Below, in pieces: positions 7,309 to 13,996 of a stretch of DNA of 35,377 nt. The notes below the pieces were generated by a model. The model did not search any database. It was not told the DNA's origin and worked only from the letters and a program-made list of their open reading frames with translations. Origin of the DNA: a virus; IMG/VR virus record IMGVR_UViG_3300030060_002129, positions 1 through 35,377 of that record; one strand, given 5' to 3'. Each line of letters starts with the position of its first letter. Within the stretch, counting starts at the first letter, position 1. A program made the translations under genes and the position numbers.

Positions 7309-8652
7309 TTAATATATTCTAATGCCTGTAGGTTTGCCCGCACGTGCAAATAATGGATTAAACTCTCTCCAAACTAGATAGCCTAGTGCATCATTCATGT
7401 GATCGTAACCAGCGTCTTTATCTGGTTCGCCCTTATCTGTATAACTCTGTAACTCTAGACACTCAATCATACGTCTGCAACTGGCATTGATCTGTAGACG
7501 TATCTGCCCTTTTCCGTTGCATAACAAACCCTGTACGGCAGAGACTCTATCTCTGATTGCTGGATTGCTTTTGGCAGAGAGATTAGTGAAACCATAGGAT
7601 TCAAGAATCTGTATGTCTGTTTTTGCTGCATTAGTACTACGATTGCCGCCTGAAGCATCAGGGTAGACGTAAATCTTATTAGTAGGATATCTACGCTGTA
7701 TTTCCTGTGCAAGTGCGTCTGTATCATGTGCTGACACAATCTCATCAATTATTAACAATTTTTCTTCTAATTTAATTCCTATCACCGCGCTCATATTCCC
7801 AATATTAAAGTCTACTCCTATCCTTAATGGCTCCATCTGGATACTTGGAATAGTATCTACAATATTATCTTCTCTTACAAATCTGCTATATACCTGCGCA
7901 GTTGTGAGATTGGTAAACTCTCCGTTAAGGTAAGCCTGTAACATACTAGGGTCGTAGTTGGCCTGCATTCTTTCTATAAAATCCTCTGGTAAGTGTGGGT
8001 TGTCTTGCGTTCTCATCCTTATTAGCTTTCGGTCTGATCTTTCCTGTGCTGCCTCTGATCCAAATGTATTCCACATCCATCTAAAACCCTCTGGTGTGCT
8101 TGCTGCACAAAACTGTCTGACATTACCAGACCTCAACCTACCTAGAATCTTTGGAAATGCTCTATCACACACAGATGGTGCTACTGTATCTATTTCATCT
8201 GCTAATACAAAAGCTAAATTTAGACCGATTATGCGTGACCAGTTCTCGAAGCTTCTACAAAGTATCTTTGTATCTCCGTCTGGCAAATGCAGTATGTACT
8301 CAGGTAATGGACTAGCCCTGTATGAGTAAGGTATTTCATAGTGTTCTAAAAATTGTTCAAAGTCATTTTGCCAGATGTCTCGAATCAATGAACCTGTTGG
8401 CTCCATTACTGCACCTGTAAATCCTACGTTAAGTGCTGCTAGTTTCACACATACTGCACAAAGCGCTCTAGTTTTACCCGCACCATAACCAGCTGACAAG
8501 CCTAGTATCTCAGTATTGCTGTTATCAAAGAACTCCCTTTGTGGTTCGTGAAGATCGTTTCTAATATTTGCTAATAATTGTTTTATATCAATCGAAACTC
8601 CGCTAGTGCCTGCAATATCTAATACTGATCCTTCTCTAGTTAAGATGCTCAT
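7309..8652 (-). CDS. terL: Terminase large subunit
   Basis: 447 residues. The N-terminal ATPase has a Walker A loop GYGAGKT at 55-61 and Walker B VLADEID at 149-155, followed by a CAASTPEGF coupling motif near 182-190. The C-terminal RNase H-like nuclease shows GVDFNIGNMSA (D281), YVYPDASGG (D332) and AGYDHMNDALGY (D417/D421), the expected acidic triad region. The protein cuts concatemeric DNA and pumps it into the procapsid through the portal. The gene overlaps the small subunit (ATGA at 8649-8652), as usual for a terminase pair. The packaging mechanism (cos or headful) cannot be read from the sequence. Confidence 0.95.
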   Translation of the reverse strand: MSILTREGSVLDIAGTSGVSIDIKQLLANIRNDLHEPQREFFDNSNTEILGLSAGYGAGKTRALCAVCVKLAALNVGFTGAVMEPTGSLIRDIWQNDFEQFLEHYEIPYSYRASPLPEYILHLPDGDTKILCRSFENWSRIIGLNLAFVLADEIDTVAPSVCDRAFPKILGRLRSGNVRQFCAASTPEGFRWMWNTFGSEAAQERSDRKLIRMRTQDNPHLPEDFIERMQANYDPSMLQAYLNGEFTNLTTAQVYSRFVREDNIVDTIPSIQMEPLRIGVDFNIGNMSAVIGIKLEEKLLIIDEIVSAHDTDALAQEIQRRYPTNKIYVYPDASGGNRSTNAAKTDIQILESYGFTNLSAKSNPAIRDRVSAVQGLLCNGKGQIRLQINASCRRMIECLELQSYTDKGEPDKDAGYDHMNDALGYLVWREFNPLFARAGKPTGIRIY

Positions 8653-8972
8653 GTTGTAATCTGTGCAATCTTAGCCATTGAGTTAATACAGCCTAAAGCT
8701 ACGTTTAATTGATTGCTGTTTCTGGCCTCTTTTTGTAGGGTAGAAAGCTGGCTTAAAATGTCCGCGGTAAATTGCCTTCTGTCAATGTCAAAATCTTTCT
8801 TGAGAATGATACGTGCGTCTTGGATGTACTGCTCTGTCTGTCTTAGCTTCAGTCCCCACTCAGCCGCGGTATATTTTATTATTTCAGAGCGCGTTACACC
8901 ACGTGCAAGAAATGCTGCAATTTTGAAAGTTCTATAATCTTTTTCTGATTGTGTAGCCTTCTTTTTTTTCAC
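8649..8972 (-). CDS. Terminase small subunit
   Basis: 107 residues from a GTG start at 8972, in a TAGTG junction with the oxygenase gene. It begins with a basic KKKKATQ stretch, then a helix-turn-helix-like region (FLARGVTRSEIIKYTAAEWGLKLRQTEQYIQDA, about residues 21-53), followed by a helical oligomerisation segment (LSQLSTLQKEARNSNQLNVALGCINSMAKI). This is the architecture of small terminase proteins, which recognise packaging sites and stimulate the large subunit. Identification rests on this architecture and on the overlap with terL. The protein is slightly short compared with many homologues. Confidence 0.85.
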   Translation of the reverse strand: MKKKKATQSEKDYRTFKIAAFLARGVTRSEIIKYTAAEWGLKLRQTEQYIQDARIILKKDFDIDRRQFTADILSQLSTLQKEARNSNQLNVALGCINSMAKIAQITT

Positions 8973-9757
8973 TATTTTTCTAGATTGTGAAAGGAGTCAA
9001 GAGCGTACCAAACGTGAGAGTTTCTATAGCCTCCCTGATGGGTAGGAATAATCGGTGTAACTCCGTGCCTATTACGCCAAGCTGGATATACCAATAATGA
9101 ATTATCAGTTTGATCAAACGTGGCATTGTAATCAGGTACGTGTAAATTACCTCCCTTACTGTTACGCCTTTTGGTAATAATCATATTTATAGCACCTTTT
9201 ACATTGGCGTGGTCTTGGTGAACTGGTGCGGATATGTTGCAATTCGAGATAGTAGAACTAAAATTATTAGCGAAACGCCAGTTATCAGGTATTCTTTGCT
9301 TGATTTTGAATAAATGATTTTCAGCAACAGTTGGGATATATTTTTTTACTATTTCAAAAGATTTGATACCCGCTGCATACATTGCTTTAACAAAAGTATT
9401 AGCAGACTTTACAGAGTGAACAGATGATCTAGAGGCGTATGGCCTTCTCATGTGTGGTTTAGGTGGACATGAACCTAAAATAGTTGAATACTGCAATACT
9501 TCAGCTTTTTTATTGTGTAAGCCACTAGACCTTTTCATTTCTGATTTAGGTACGCGCTTAGTATGTATTTCTCTGTCAGCTATATTCACAAGGTTCTGTA
9601 AATCGTCTGGCAAAGTTTTTATAAACATACCCACAGGAGTACCATCTGGGTCTATTAGAATGCAATCTTCAAAAATATTAGGCTCAAAACCGCCTACACT
9701 ATCTCCAATCTTCAAAGGAGAAGTTACAGGCTTCAGGATAAGTTCAGGTAGTTTCAT
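8972..9757 (-). CDS. Fe(II)/2-oxoglutarate-dependent oxygenase, possibly TET/JBP-like
   Basis: 261 residues. The C-terminal half has the double-stranded beta-helix signature of 2-oxoglutarate oxygenases: H180-x-D182 in APVHQDHANVKGA, a GGNLHVP strand (202-208), and the distal H231 in WRNRHGVTPI, with R245 downstream as a candidate 2-oxoglutarate ligand. The SAPVHQD...GAINMII...GGNL...HGVTPI arrangement is close to the nucleic-acid-modifying TET/JBP-type family found in phages, which hydroxylate methylated pyrimidines. The residues are seen; a DNA substrate is inferred from the family resemblance and from neighbours (ParB-like protein, methyltransferase, terminase). A protein or small-molecule hydroxylase remains possible. 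It overlaps the methyltransferase gene by 4 bp. Confidence 0.75.
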   Translation of the reverse strand: MKLPELILKPVTSPLKIGDSVGGFEPNIFEDCILIDPDGTPVGMFIKTLPDDLQNLVNIADREIHTKRVPKSEMKRSSGLHNKKAEVLQYSTILGSCPPKPHMRRPYASRSSVHSVKSANTFVKAMYAAGIKSFEIVKKYIPTVAENHLFKIKQRIPDNWRFANNFSSTISNCNISAPVHQDHANVKGAINMIITKRRNSKGGNLHVPDYNATFDQTDNSLLVYPAWRNRHGVTPIIPTHQGGYRNSHVWYALDSFHNLEK

Positions 9758-10455
9758 CTTTTAAAACAATAAACCATAATGCATGGCGGGAACCAGCTTT
9801 CACCCCACATATTTATATCTCTCTCTTCATAGTGAATTGTTTTGTATGGTGCTTCAACTTTATATTTTAACTTTTGCTTTTCTATTACTTTCCATATTTT
9901 TGGCAGCATTGGGTCAATATCAAAACTCCATTCATAGACCAGTTTATTAAAGTCGCTTTTTGTATGAGTAAGTATTGGGATCTCTGCGCCTTCTATATCC
10001 ATCTTGCAGTTATCAGCTAATACAGCTTGCTCATCAAAATTTAGACAAGGTACTTTTATAGCTTTATTACTTTTCTTTTTCATTATGGTATTGCGCCATA
10101 CATTACCATTTTGAGCTATGGATAGAGTTGTATCTTTTCTAAAATCATGCACTAAGGCAGCTTGTTTAACTGTTATGGCATTTTGAAAGCCATTTAATTT
10201 TGCATTTTTTTCAATTAATTCACAATTAAAAGGGTCAGGCTCATAGGTAATTACAGATGCACCTTTTGAAGCTGCTAGTAAAGAGAAAGCACCAACATTA
10301 CCGCCACAATCTAGCCAGCTTTCATTATTAAGAACTTCCATACCCTTTTTAAAATAGGATTGATTAGATAAAACCTCTATGAAAGTCTTAATGTCGGAGT
10401 AGCCTTCTCTGTAAAAGAACTGAACTCCGTTTAAAGAAGTTTTGGTTAACTTCAT
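9754..10455 (-). CDS. FkbM-family SAM-dependent methyltransferase
   Basis: 233 residues with the Rossmann methyltransferase signature WLDCGGNVGAFS (motif I, 47-58), VITYEPDPFNCELIEKN (motif II acidic residue at 72) and CKMDIEGAEIP (152-160), the last being characteristic of FkbM-type enzymes. FkbM enzymes generally O-methylate sugars or other small groups; phage copies are common but their targets are mostly unknown. The C-terminus, ESWFPPCIMVYCFKR, completes the fold. It is locked between the ParB-like gene (TAATG) and the oxygenase gene (ATGA), so the three are co-translated. Methylation of a modified base, a lipid or a glycan are all open. Confidence 0.85.
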   Translation of the reverse strand: MKLTKTSLNGVQFFYREGYSDIKTFIEVLSNQSYFKKGMEVLNNESWLDCGGNVGAFSLLAASKGASVITYEPDPFNCELIEKNAKLNGFQNAITVKQAALVHDFRKDTTLSIAQNGNVWRNTIMKKKSNKAIKVPCLNFDEQAVLADNCKMDIEGAEIPILTHTKSDFNKLVYEWSFDIDPMLPKIWKVIEKQKLKYKVEAPYKTIHYEERDINMWGESWFPPCIMVYCFKR

Positions 10456-11072
10456 TAGCTTAATGATTTAAGCGCGTTTACTAGCTCTTGGCCTATATAG
10501 ATACCTTTTTTTCTTGCTTCTGCTACTACTTCTTTTGCTTCTTCATAATCCTCTGGTCTAAATTCTATTTGTATTGCCTTCATTACATCATTAGCGAGTT
10601 CACTGGTAGGGTCATCAAAATCTTCTAGAGATCCATAATCTGGCTCATCAGCAAAGGTTGGCACATCATCGCCCCAGCCGAGTAATGATAAATCAAAACC
10701 ATTTTCCATAAGCGCTTCTAGTTCTTTTTTCAATATGTCATCGTCCCAACTAGAGTTTAAAGCCAGCTGATTATCTGCGATTATGTAAGCTCTACGCTGA
10801 TCTGGTGTTAGATGAGAAAGAGTAATAGTAGGAACTGTCTCTAGTCCTATTTTTTTTGCAGCTGCAATACGACCATGACCACAAACAACATTACCCATAT
10901 CATCAATTAATACAGGATTAGTAAATCCAAACTCTTGAAGTGAAATTGCTAATCTTTCTATTTGAACATCACTGTGTACTCTAGGGTTATCTTTATAAAG
11001 AGTTAAATCTATTATTCTAGATTGTTTAATATCCTCTGGTGAGAATATCGGCAAGTCTGGTGTTGTAGTCAT
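10455..11072 (-). CDS. ParB/Srx-fold protein
   Basis: I set the start at ATG 11072, giving 205 residues, because it forms an exact ATGA overlap with the small gene upstream; a GTG at 11096 would add 8 residues. The N-terminal ParB-like domain shows LYKDNPRVHSDVQIERLAISLQEFGFTNPVLID and the CGHGRIAAAKKIG motif (about 64-76), the catalytic or nucleotide-binding element of this fold. The rest is acidic (DDDILKKELEAL; DYGSLEDFDD). In phages such domains often occur fused to or next to DNA methyltransferases. Here the next gene is an FkbM methyltransferase. Nuclease activity is not established for this subgroup. Confidence 0.85.
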   Translation of the reverse strand: MTTTPDLPIFSPEDIKQSRIIDLTLYKDNPRVHSDVQIERLAISLQEFGFTNPVLIDDMGNVVCGHGRIAAAKKIGLETVPTITLSHLTPDQRRAYIIADNQLALNSSWDDDILKKELEALMENGFDLSLLGWGDDVPTFADEPDYGSLEDFDDPTSELANDVMKAIQIEFRPEDYEEAKEVVAEARKKGIYIGQELVNALKSLS

Positions 11073-11224
11073 AGCGAGATTGTTAACTGTCCACACTTTA
11101 GCTCTTTTTTAGACAGGTACACTTCTTTAGGTCTTGGCTGTAACCATAGCCGCTTTCCGTTTAGGATTCTGTAGTTGCATTTTTGCAAAGGGTCATAGAC
11201 GAGGTAATCTTTAGGTTTTTTCAA
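11069..11224 (-). CDS. Hypothetical 51-aa basic protein (TTG start)
   Basis: An open frame between a stop near 11245 and TGA at 11069-11071 reads KKPKDYLVYDPLQKCNYR, then GKRLWLQPRPKEVYLSKKEL and a short tail. No ATG or GTG is available, so TTG at 11224 is the most likely start (51 residues). Protein-like composition and the ATGA overlap with the ParB-like gene support it; there is no obvious ribosome binding site. Function unknown. It fills most of what would otherwise be a 190-bp gap. Confidence 0.5.
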   Translation of the reverse strand: MKKPKDYLVYDPLQKCNYRILNGKRLWLQPRPKEVYLSKKELKCGQLTISL

Positions 11225-11286
11225 GGGTAGAAACGTATAGGGACTAAATTACAAGGCTCTTACAGAGCAATCTGGTAGGAGTAAAA

Positions 11287-11760
11287 TCAGCTATTTAACG
11301 ATTTAATAGTAAAATTTGCTAATTGATCTTTAACTTGTTGCATTTCTGCGGGTAATTCTGGTTTTTTGCTTTTTAGGTTTTTTTGGATTAATCGACTCAT
11401 TAGTGTAGCAGTATCTTTCCAAGCTTTTTTTCTTATATTATGTAGTTCTCTAATTATATCTTTATCTACATCAATACCTACGTTATTTCTTATATTACCA
11501 TCACCATTTCTAAAACCATGTGCAACTAATTGTGCCTCATCATTATATTTAGGGTAGACGGCTTCGCAATAACAAATAATAGCTAAATCACTGCCAGCTA
11601 CTTTCTTTCCAGCTTCTGTTATGTCGTAATCTGGTAAGTAGTTGTTAATTAATCCATCTGAATTATTTACTATTCCAGTATCATTGCAAGCGTAGCAGTT
11701 GTGAACTGGTGGTCTAAAAGTAATATCTCGATCAATTGCAGATCGTTTGTAGTTTTGCAT
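11287..11760 (-). CDS. Hypothetical protein with possible zinc-binding cysteines
   Basis: 157 residues. The N-terminal third has HNCYACNDTGIV (C-x2-C followed by D-x-G, DnaJ zinc-finger style) and, 40 residues later, IICYCEAVYP (C-x-C), which together could hold one zinc. The C-terminal half is helical and basic (IRELHNIRKKAWKD, KNLKSKKPELP). It lies 6 bp downstream of the wHTH replication-type gene, and such a pair, a winged-helix protein and a zinc protein, often makes up the replication-initiation unit of phages. The role is inferred from context only. Confidence 0.7.
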   Translation of the reverse strand: MQNYKRSAIDRDITFRPPVHNCYACNDTGIVNNSDGLINNYLPDYDITEAGKKVAGSDLAIICYCEAVYPKYNDEAQLVAHGFRNGDGNIRNNVGIDVDKDIIRELHNIRKKAWKDTATLMSRLIQKNLKSKKPELPAEMQQVKDQLANFTIKSLNS

Positions 11761-11766
11761 AAGATT

Positions 11767-12531
11767 TTAAAAGGGTTGGTCACTTGCTTTCTTTGCAAGC
11801 ATGGGATTTAATCTTGACTTAGATTTCTGTTCGCGCAACTCTAAAAACTGTTCGTATTGGCCATTCTTAATCCAACGAAAGCAATCAGGCCACATTGGTA
11901 CAAATTTTCCGTCTCTAATAAGTTTTACTCTGAGTCTTGAATCTGCTTCTAGTGCATCTTCTAATTTTTCCTGTGTTTTTTTGTCTAACTGTTCCCATTC
12001 TCTATAAGCTGGTTTCTTAGATTGAGACACACATTTATTATTTTGAGATTGATACTTTTTCCAAAAAGATTCAAAATTTTCAGAATATCCTTTCTTTTTA
12101 GTTTTTTGTTTTAGTTTAACTTGTTTTACTTCGGGTTCATCTGATACACCACCCCTAGTTGCTGAGATACACTGGGGTAGTTTATCTGGTGAACTGGTTG
12201 CTGAAATGGACTGCGGTTCACTACTGGATAGTTGAGGTGTTGGGACTCTACATTCGTGCCAAACTGTAACTCGATATGCATTGGTCTTTTGGCCGTGTTC
12301 ATCAATTCTGGAAACTTTCTGTAGCCAGCCCAGCGAACATAATTGTTCAACAGTATGAATAACCTTTGTTCTACACATACCTGCATCTTTAGCAATCGTG
12401 CTATAACTAGGCCAGATATTCGGGTAGTAGCTTTGCAGCACCCATAACACCGCTAATTGGTGTGGGTCTATTCTTCCTTTAAGGGCAGTAGGCAAAGATA
12501 CGAATGGAGTATTTTCTGGTATGAAACTCAT
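11767..12531 (-). CDS. Winged-helix replication-initiator-like protein
   Basis: 254 residues. The N-terminal 95 residues form a winged helix-turn-helix: DPHQLAVLWVLQSYYPNIWPSYSTIAKDAGMCRTKVIHTVEQLCSLGWL (recognition helix about 50-62), as in phage replication proteins of the O/DnaD type. A Ser/Thr/Lys-rich linker (about 98-150) leads to a second helical domain with FESFWKKYQ, KKPAYREWEQLDKKTQ and FRWIKNGQYEQF, resembling the C-terminal domain of phage replisome organisers. It is probably a DNA-binding replication initiator that recruits host helicase; a transcription regulator is the alternative. It is the first gene of the long leftward block. Confidence 0.75.
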   Translation of the reverse strand: MSFIPENTPFVSLPTALKGRIDPHQLAVLWVLQSYYPNIWPSYSTIAKDAGMCRTKVIHTVEQLCSLGWLQKVSRIDEHGQKTNAYRVTVWHECRVPTPQLSSSEPQSISATSSPDKLPQCISATRGGVSDEPEVKQVKLKQKTKKKGYSENFESFWKKYQSQNNKCVSQSKKPAYREWEQLDKKTQEKLEDALEADSRLRVKLIRDGKFVPMWPDCFRWIKNGQYEQFLELREQKSKSRLNPMLAKKASDQPF

Positions 12532-12536
12532 TTTCT

Positions 12537-12965
12537 ATGAAGTATGTAATTACTGTTGAAGGTATTGAAGCTGCACCACAGGGCAGTAAAAGGTACATTG
12601 GCCGAGGAATAATGATTGAATCATGCAAAAGGGTAAAGTCATGGAGAGATGCTGTTAGGGTAGAAGCAAATAAAGTTGTTGGGGAATTAATCGAAGAACC
12701 AGTACATATTGATCTAGTTTTCTGGTTTCATAGACCGAAATCTCATTTAAACGCAAAGGGAGAGCTAAAGCAATCAGCGCCTAAATATCCTACTACTAGG
12801 AACAAAGGAGATATAGACAAACTATGTCGTAGCACTTTAGATGCTTTGACATTATCAGCTATTGCTGACGATTCGCAAGTGGTAAGTTTGCAAGCCCGAA
12901 AATATTATTGCAACAAAAAAGAGACCCTACGGCCTCACTCAATGATAACGATACAAACATTCTAA
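12537..12965 (+). CDS. rusA: RusA-type Holliday junction resolvase
   Basis: 142 residues. The RusA signature is clear: VEGIEAAPQGSKRY at the N-terminus, DLVFWFHRPKSH, and NKGDIDKLCRSTLDALT followed by AIADDSQVV (catalytic aspartates in GDIDKL and ADDSQ). The dimeric enzyme cuts four-way junctions and would clear recombination and replication branches before packaging. It is the only rightward gene between 1 and 15.1 kb, and its ATG lies only 5 bp from the divergent start of the winged-helix gene. Its promoter must therefore lie inside that gene, or it is read from a transcript whose start is not visible. Confidence 0.92.
   Translation: MKYVITVEGIEAAPQGSKRYIGRGIMIESCKRVKSWRDAVRVEANKVVGELIEEPVHIDLVFWFHRPKSHLNAKGELKQSAPKYPTTRNKGDIDKLCRSTLDALTLSAIADDSQVVSLQARKYYCNKKETLRPHSMITIQTF
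12609..12637 (-). promoter_or_regulatory. Weak candidate promoter for the leftward 12.5-kb block
   Basis: On the minus strand TTTACC (12632-12637) and CATTAT (12609-12614) are 17 bp apart, each matching four of six sigma-70 consensus bases. It lies about 80 bp upstream of the winged-helix gene, inside rusA. The spacer contains a perfect palindrome ATGATT-G-AATCAT (12612-12624), which could be an operator. The bases also encode RusA, and 6-bp arms will occur by chance several times in a window of this size, so this is tentative. Confidence 0.25.
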
Positions 12966-12966
12966 G

Positions 12967-13083
12967 AGTCGGGGGATAAGTAAGCCACCTCGCGTAGACC
13001 TCCCTGCCTTTTGTAGATTTTTGACTACAATTTTCCTAAGCTTTCAGACCTAGCTTTGCAATAGGTCATCAGGCTCCCCGACT
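12967..13083. ncRNA. Unassigned structured RNA element between convergent genes
   Basis: This 117-base stretch between the rusA stop and the stop of the opposite gene folds into a closed multi-branch structure. AGTCGGGG (12967-12974) pairs perfectly with CCCCGACT (13076-13083). AGCC (12983-12986) pairs with GGCT (13072-13075), leaving an 8-nt bulge on one side only. Inside are hairpins TTGTAG/CTACAA (13011-13016 and 13025-13030) and GACCTA/TAGGTC (13047-13052 and 13062-13067). A second AGACCT at 12996-13001 could compete for AGGTC at 13063-13067. Neither strand has a U tract after the closing stem, so this is not a normal terminator. Which strand is functional is unknown. I do not recognise the class. 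Confidence 0.6.
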
Positions 13084-13246
13084 AAAGTTTATTAAGCTCC
13101 ACTTCCAAAGAGTAGCAGACCCGCGCGATCAATCCAGCATCTAAATATTCTTTTTCTTTCTCGATTCCTTTTACAGTTGGATTCTTTTTTAGAAAGTCCC
13201 TTAGAGCTACGCCATCTTCCGCTCTGAGATACATGAAAATGTTCAT
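13082..13246 (-). CDS. Hypothetical 54-aa protein (preferred frame)
   Basis: ATG at 13246 opens 54 residues: MNIFMYLRAEDGVALRDFL, then KKNPTVKGIEKEKEYLDAGL and a VCYSLEVELNKL end. Composition and helix-like periodicity are those of a real protein, unlike the overlapping 68-aa frame on the same strand. Its in-frame upstream codon is TAG and there is no good ribosome binding site, so the true product may instead begin in the other frame and shift into this one. No family recognised. The stop codon overlaps the last bases of the structured RNA element. Confidence 0.6.
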   Translation of the reverse strand: MNIFMYLRAEDGVALRDFLKKNPTVKGIEKEKEYLDAGLIARVCYSLEVELNKL

Positions 13247-13298
13247 CTATACGTTTGGATAGCGAGAGAATGTAACTTCTTACAAGCTGATCATACAC
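13092..13298 (-). CDS. 68-aa frame overlapping the 54-aa gene; likely real only at its N-terminus
   Basis: GTG at 13298, one base after the stop of the upstream 70-aa gene, opens MYDQLVRSYILSLSKRIDEHF, which reads like protein. Further on the frame becomes Arg/Ser/Trp/Cys-rich (GRWRSSKGLSKKESNCKRN), typical of an out-of-frame reading, exactly where the overlapping frame becomes protein-like. The simplest explanations are a single-base indel or programmed shift near 13230-13240 joining the two, or a short gene overlapping a second one. I list both frames because the sequence alone cannot decide. Confidence 0.4.
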   Translation of the reverse strand: MYDQLVRSYILSLSKRIDEHFHVSQSGRWRSSKGLSKKESNCKRNRERKRIFRCWIDRAGLLLFGSGA

Positions 13299-13299
13299 C

Positions 13300-13512
13300 C
13301 TAATTTAAAATATCATCATAGGGTGGGATATCTTCATTGTAAATTTTGTCGTCAAGCAACCTGATTTCATTGATTATAGAAGTGGTCGCAGCTATGGCTA
13401 CTTCCACCTCATCAAGTTTTCTTTTATCGCAAAGGTAATCTTTCCACTTATGAAGCTCTAGATAGCAAAATTGGCGCTTTACTTCGTATGCTAAAGATTG
13501 TTCAGTTGGCAT
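13300..13512 (-). CDS. Hypothetical 70-aa protein
   Basis: 70 residues, MPTEQSLAYEVKRQFCYLEL onwards, helical, with an acidic C-terminus (DDKIYNEDIPPYDDILN). The start overlaps the upstream 94-aa gene by 11 bp. No family recognised and no membrane segment or metal-binding cysteines. It belongs to the leftward small-gene operon that starts at the 15.0-kb control region, so early expression is likely; the function is unknown. Confidence 0.7.
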   Translation of the reverse strand: MPTEQSLAYEVKRQFCYLELHKWKDYLCDKRKLDEVEVAIAATTSIINEIRLLDDKIYNEDIPPYDDILN

Positions 13513-13786
13513 TTAGACTATCTTGAAATTTGTCATTAGCGTCTTCATAGACCTCTTTAATATCGCGCCCTTCAATCCTTACATCAACATCTAAGCCAAA
13601 CTTTTTAGCACATAATGTCAGGTTATGAAAAACTACAATGAAGAAAGTAGGAACTGTATCTGTAAAATCCCACTCATAGCCATCTTTCCTAGAACAGTTT
13701 TGTACTAGCCTAATTTGATTATCAAGCTGTTTCATACGCGGTGGAAACATTCTTAGGAATCGTTGTTCTTTTTCGTTAAGTTTCAT
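13502..13786 (-). CDS. Hypothetical 94-aa protein
   Basis: 94 residues, MKLNEKEQRFLRMFPPRMKQL onwards, a mix of amphipathic helices with a hydrophobic strand (TVPTFFIVVFHNLTLCA, about 45-61) followed by LDVDVRIEGRD. That could be an alpha/beta mini-domain; the hydrophobic run is too polar to be a confident membrane span. The start is in a TAATG junction with the 56-aa gene. No family recognised. Confidence 0.75.
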   Translation of the reverse strand: MKLNEKEQRFLRMFPPRMKQLDNQIRLVQNCSRKDGYEWDFTDTVPTFFIVVFHNLTLCAKKFGLDVDVRIEGRDIKEVYEDANDKFQDSLNAN

Positions 13787-13956
13787 TAGAAAGGCTGCCC
13801 CCAGTTTTCGTATTGTTTAAGTGTGATTAGACCATCTTTATAAAGTGAATCTGTGTAGTCATTCCACTCAGTTCTTTTTGCTGTGTTATCGCCTCTGCGA
13901 TAGCCCATGGTTTTATAAAGCTGTCTGAAATGTTTTAGTGCTTCTGCTTGTGTCAT
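13786..13956 (-). CDS. 56-aa phage mini-protein (MTQAEALKHFRQLY)
   Basis: ATG at 13956 encodes 56 residues: MTQAEALKHFRQLYKTMGYR, then RGDNTAKRTEWNDYTDSLYK and DGLITLKQYENWGQPF. The pattern 'L..F.elYk......gD..ak.eaWn.ytDsL.kdG.It..QY..W..PF' is familiar from many phage genomes as a small protein of unknown function. It was probably missed by default gene callers because of its size. It is coupled by TAATG to the 94-aa gene downstream. Confidence 0.8.
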   Translation of the reverse strand: MTQAEALKHFRQLYKTMGYRRGDNTAKRTEWNDYTDSLYKDGLITLKQYENWGQPF

Positions 13957-13996
13957 TGTTTTAAGAAAATAAATTTATAAAAAAGGGTGGGAGTAA

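Noticed and set aside
7467-7748. Leftward 93-codon frame inside terL
   Set aside because: Out-of-frame shadow of the terminase nuclease domain.
13035-13075. Hammerhead-like core on the minus strand (CUGAUGA followed by a stem and GAAA) inside the structured RNA
   Set aside because: Three extra bases separate the stem from GAAA, and no UH cleavage site with matching stems I and III can be drawn.
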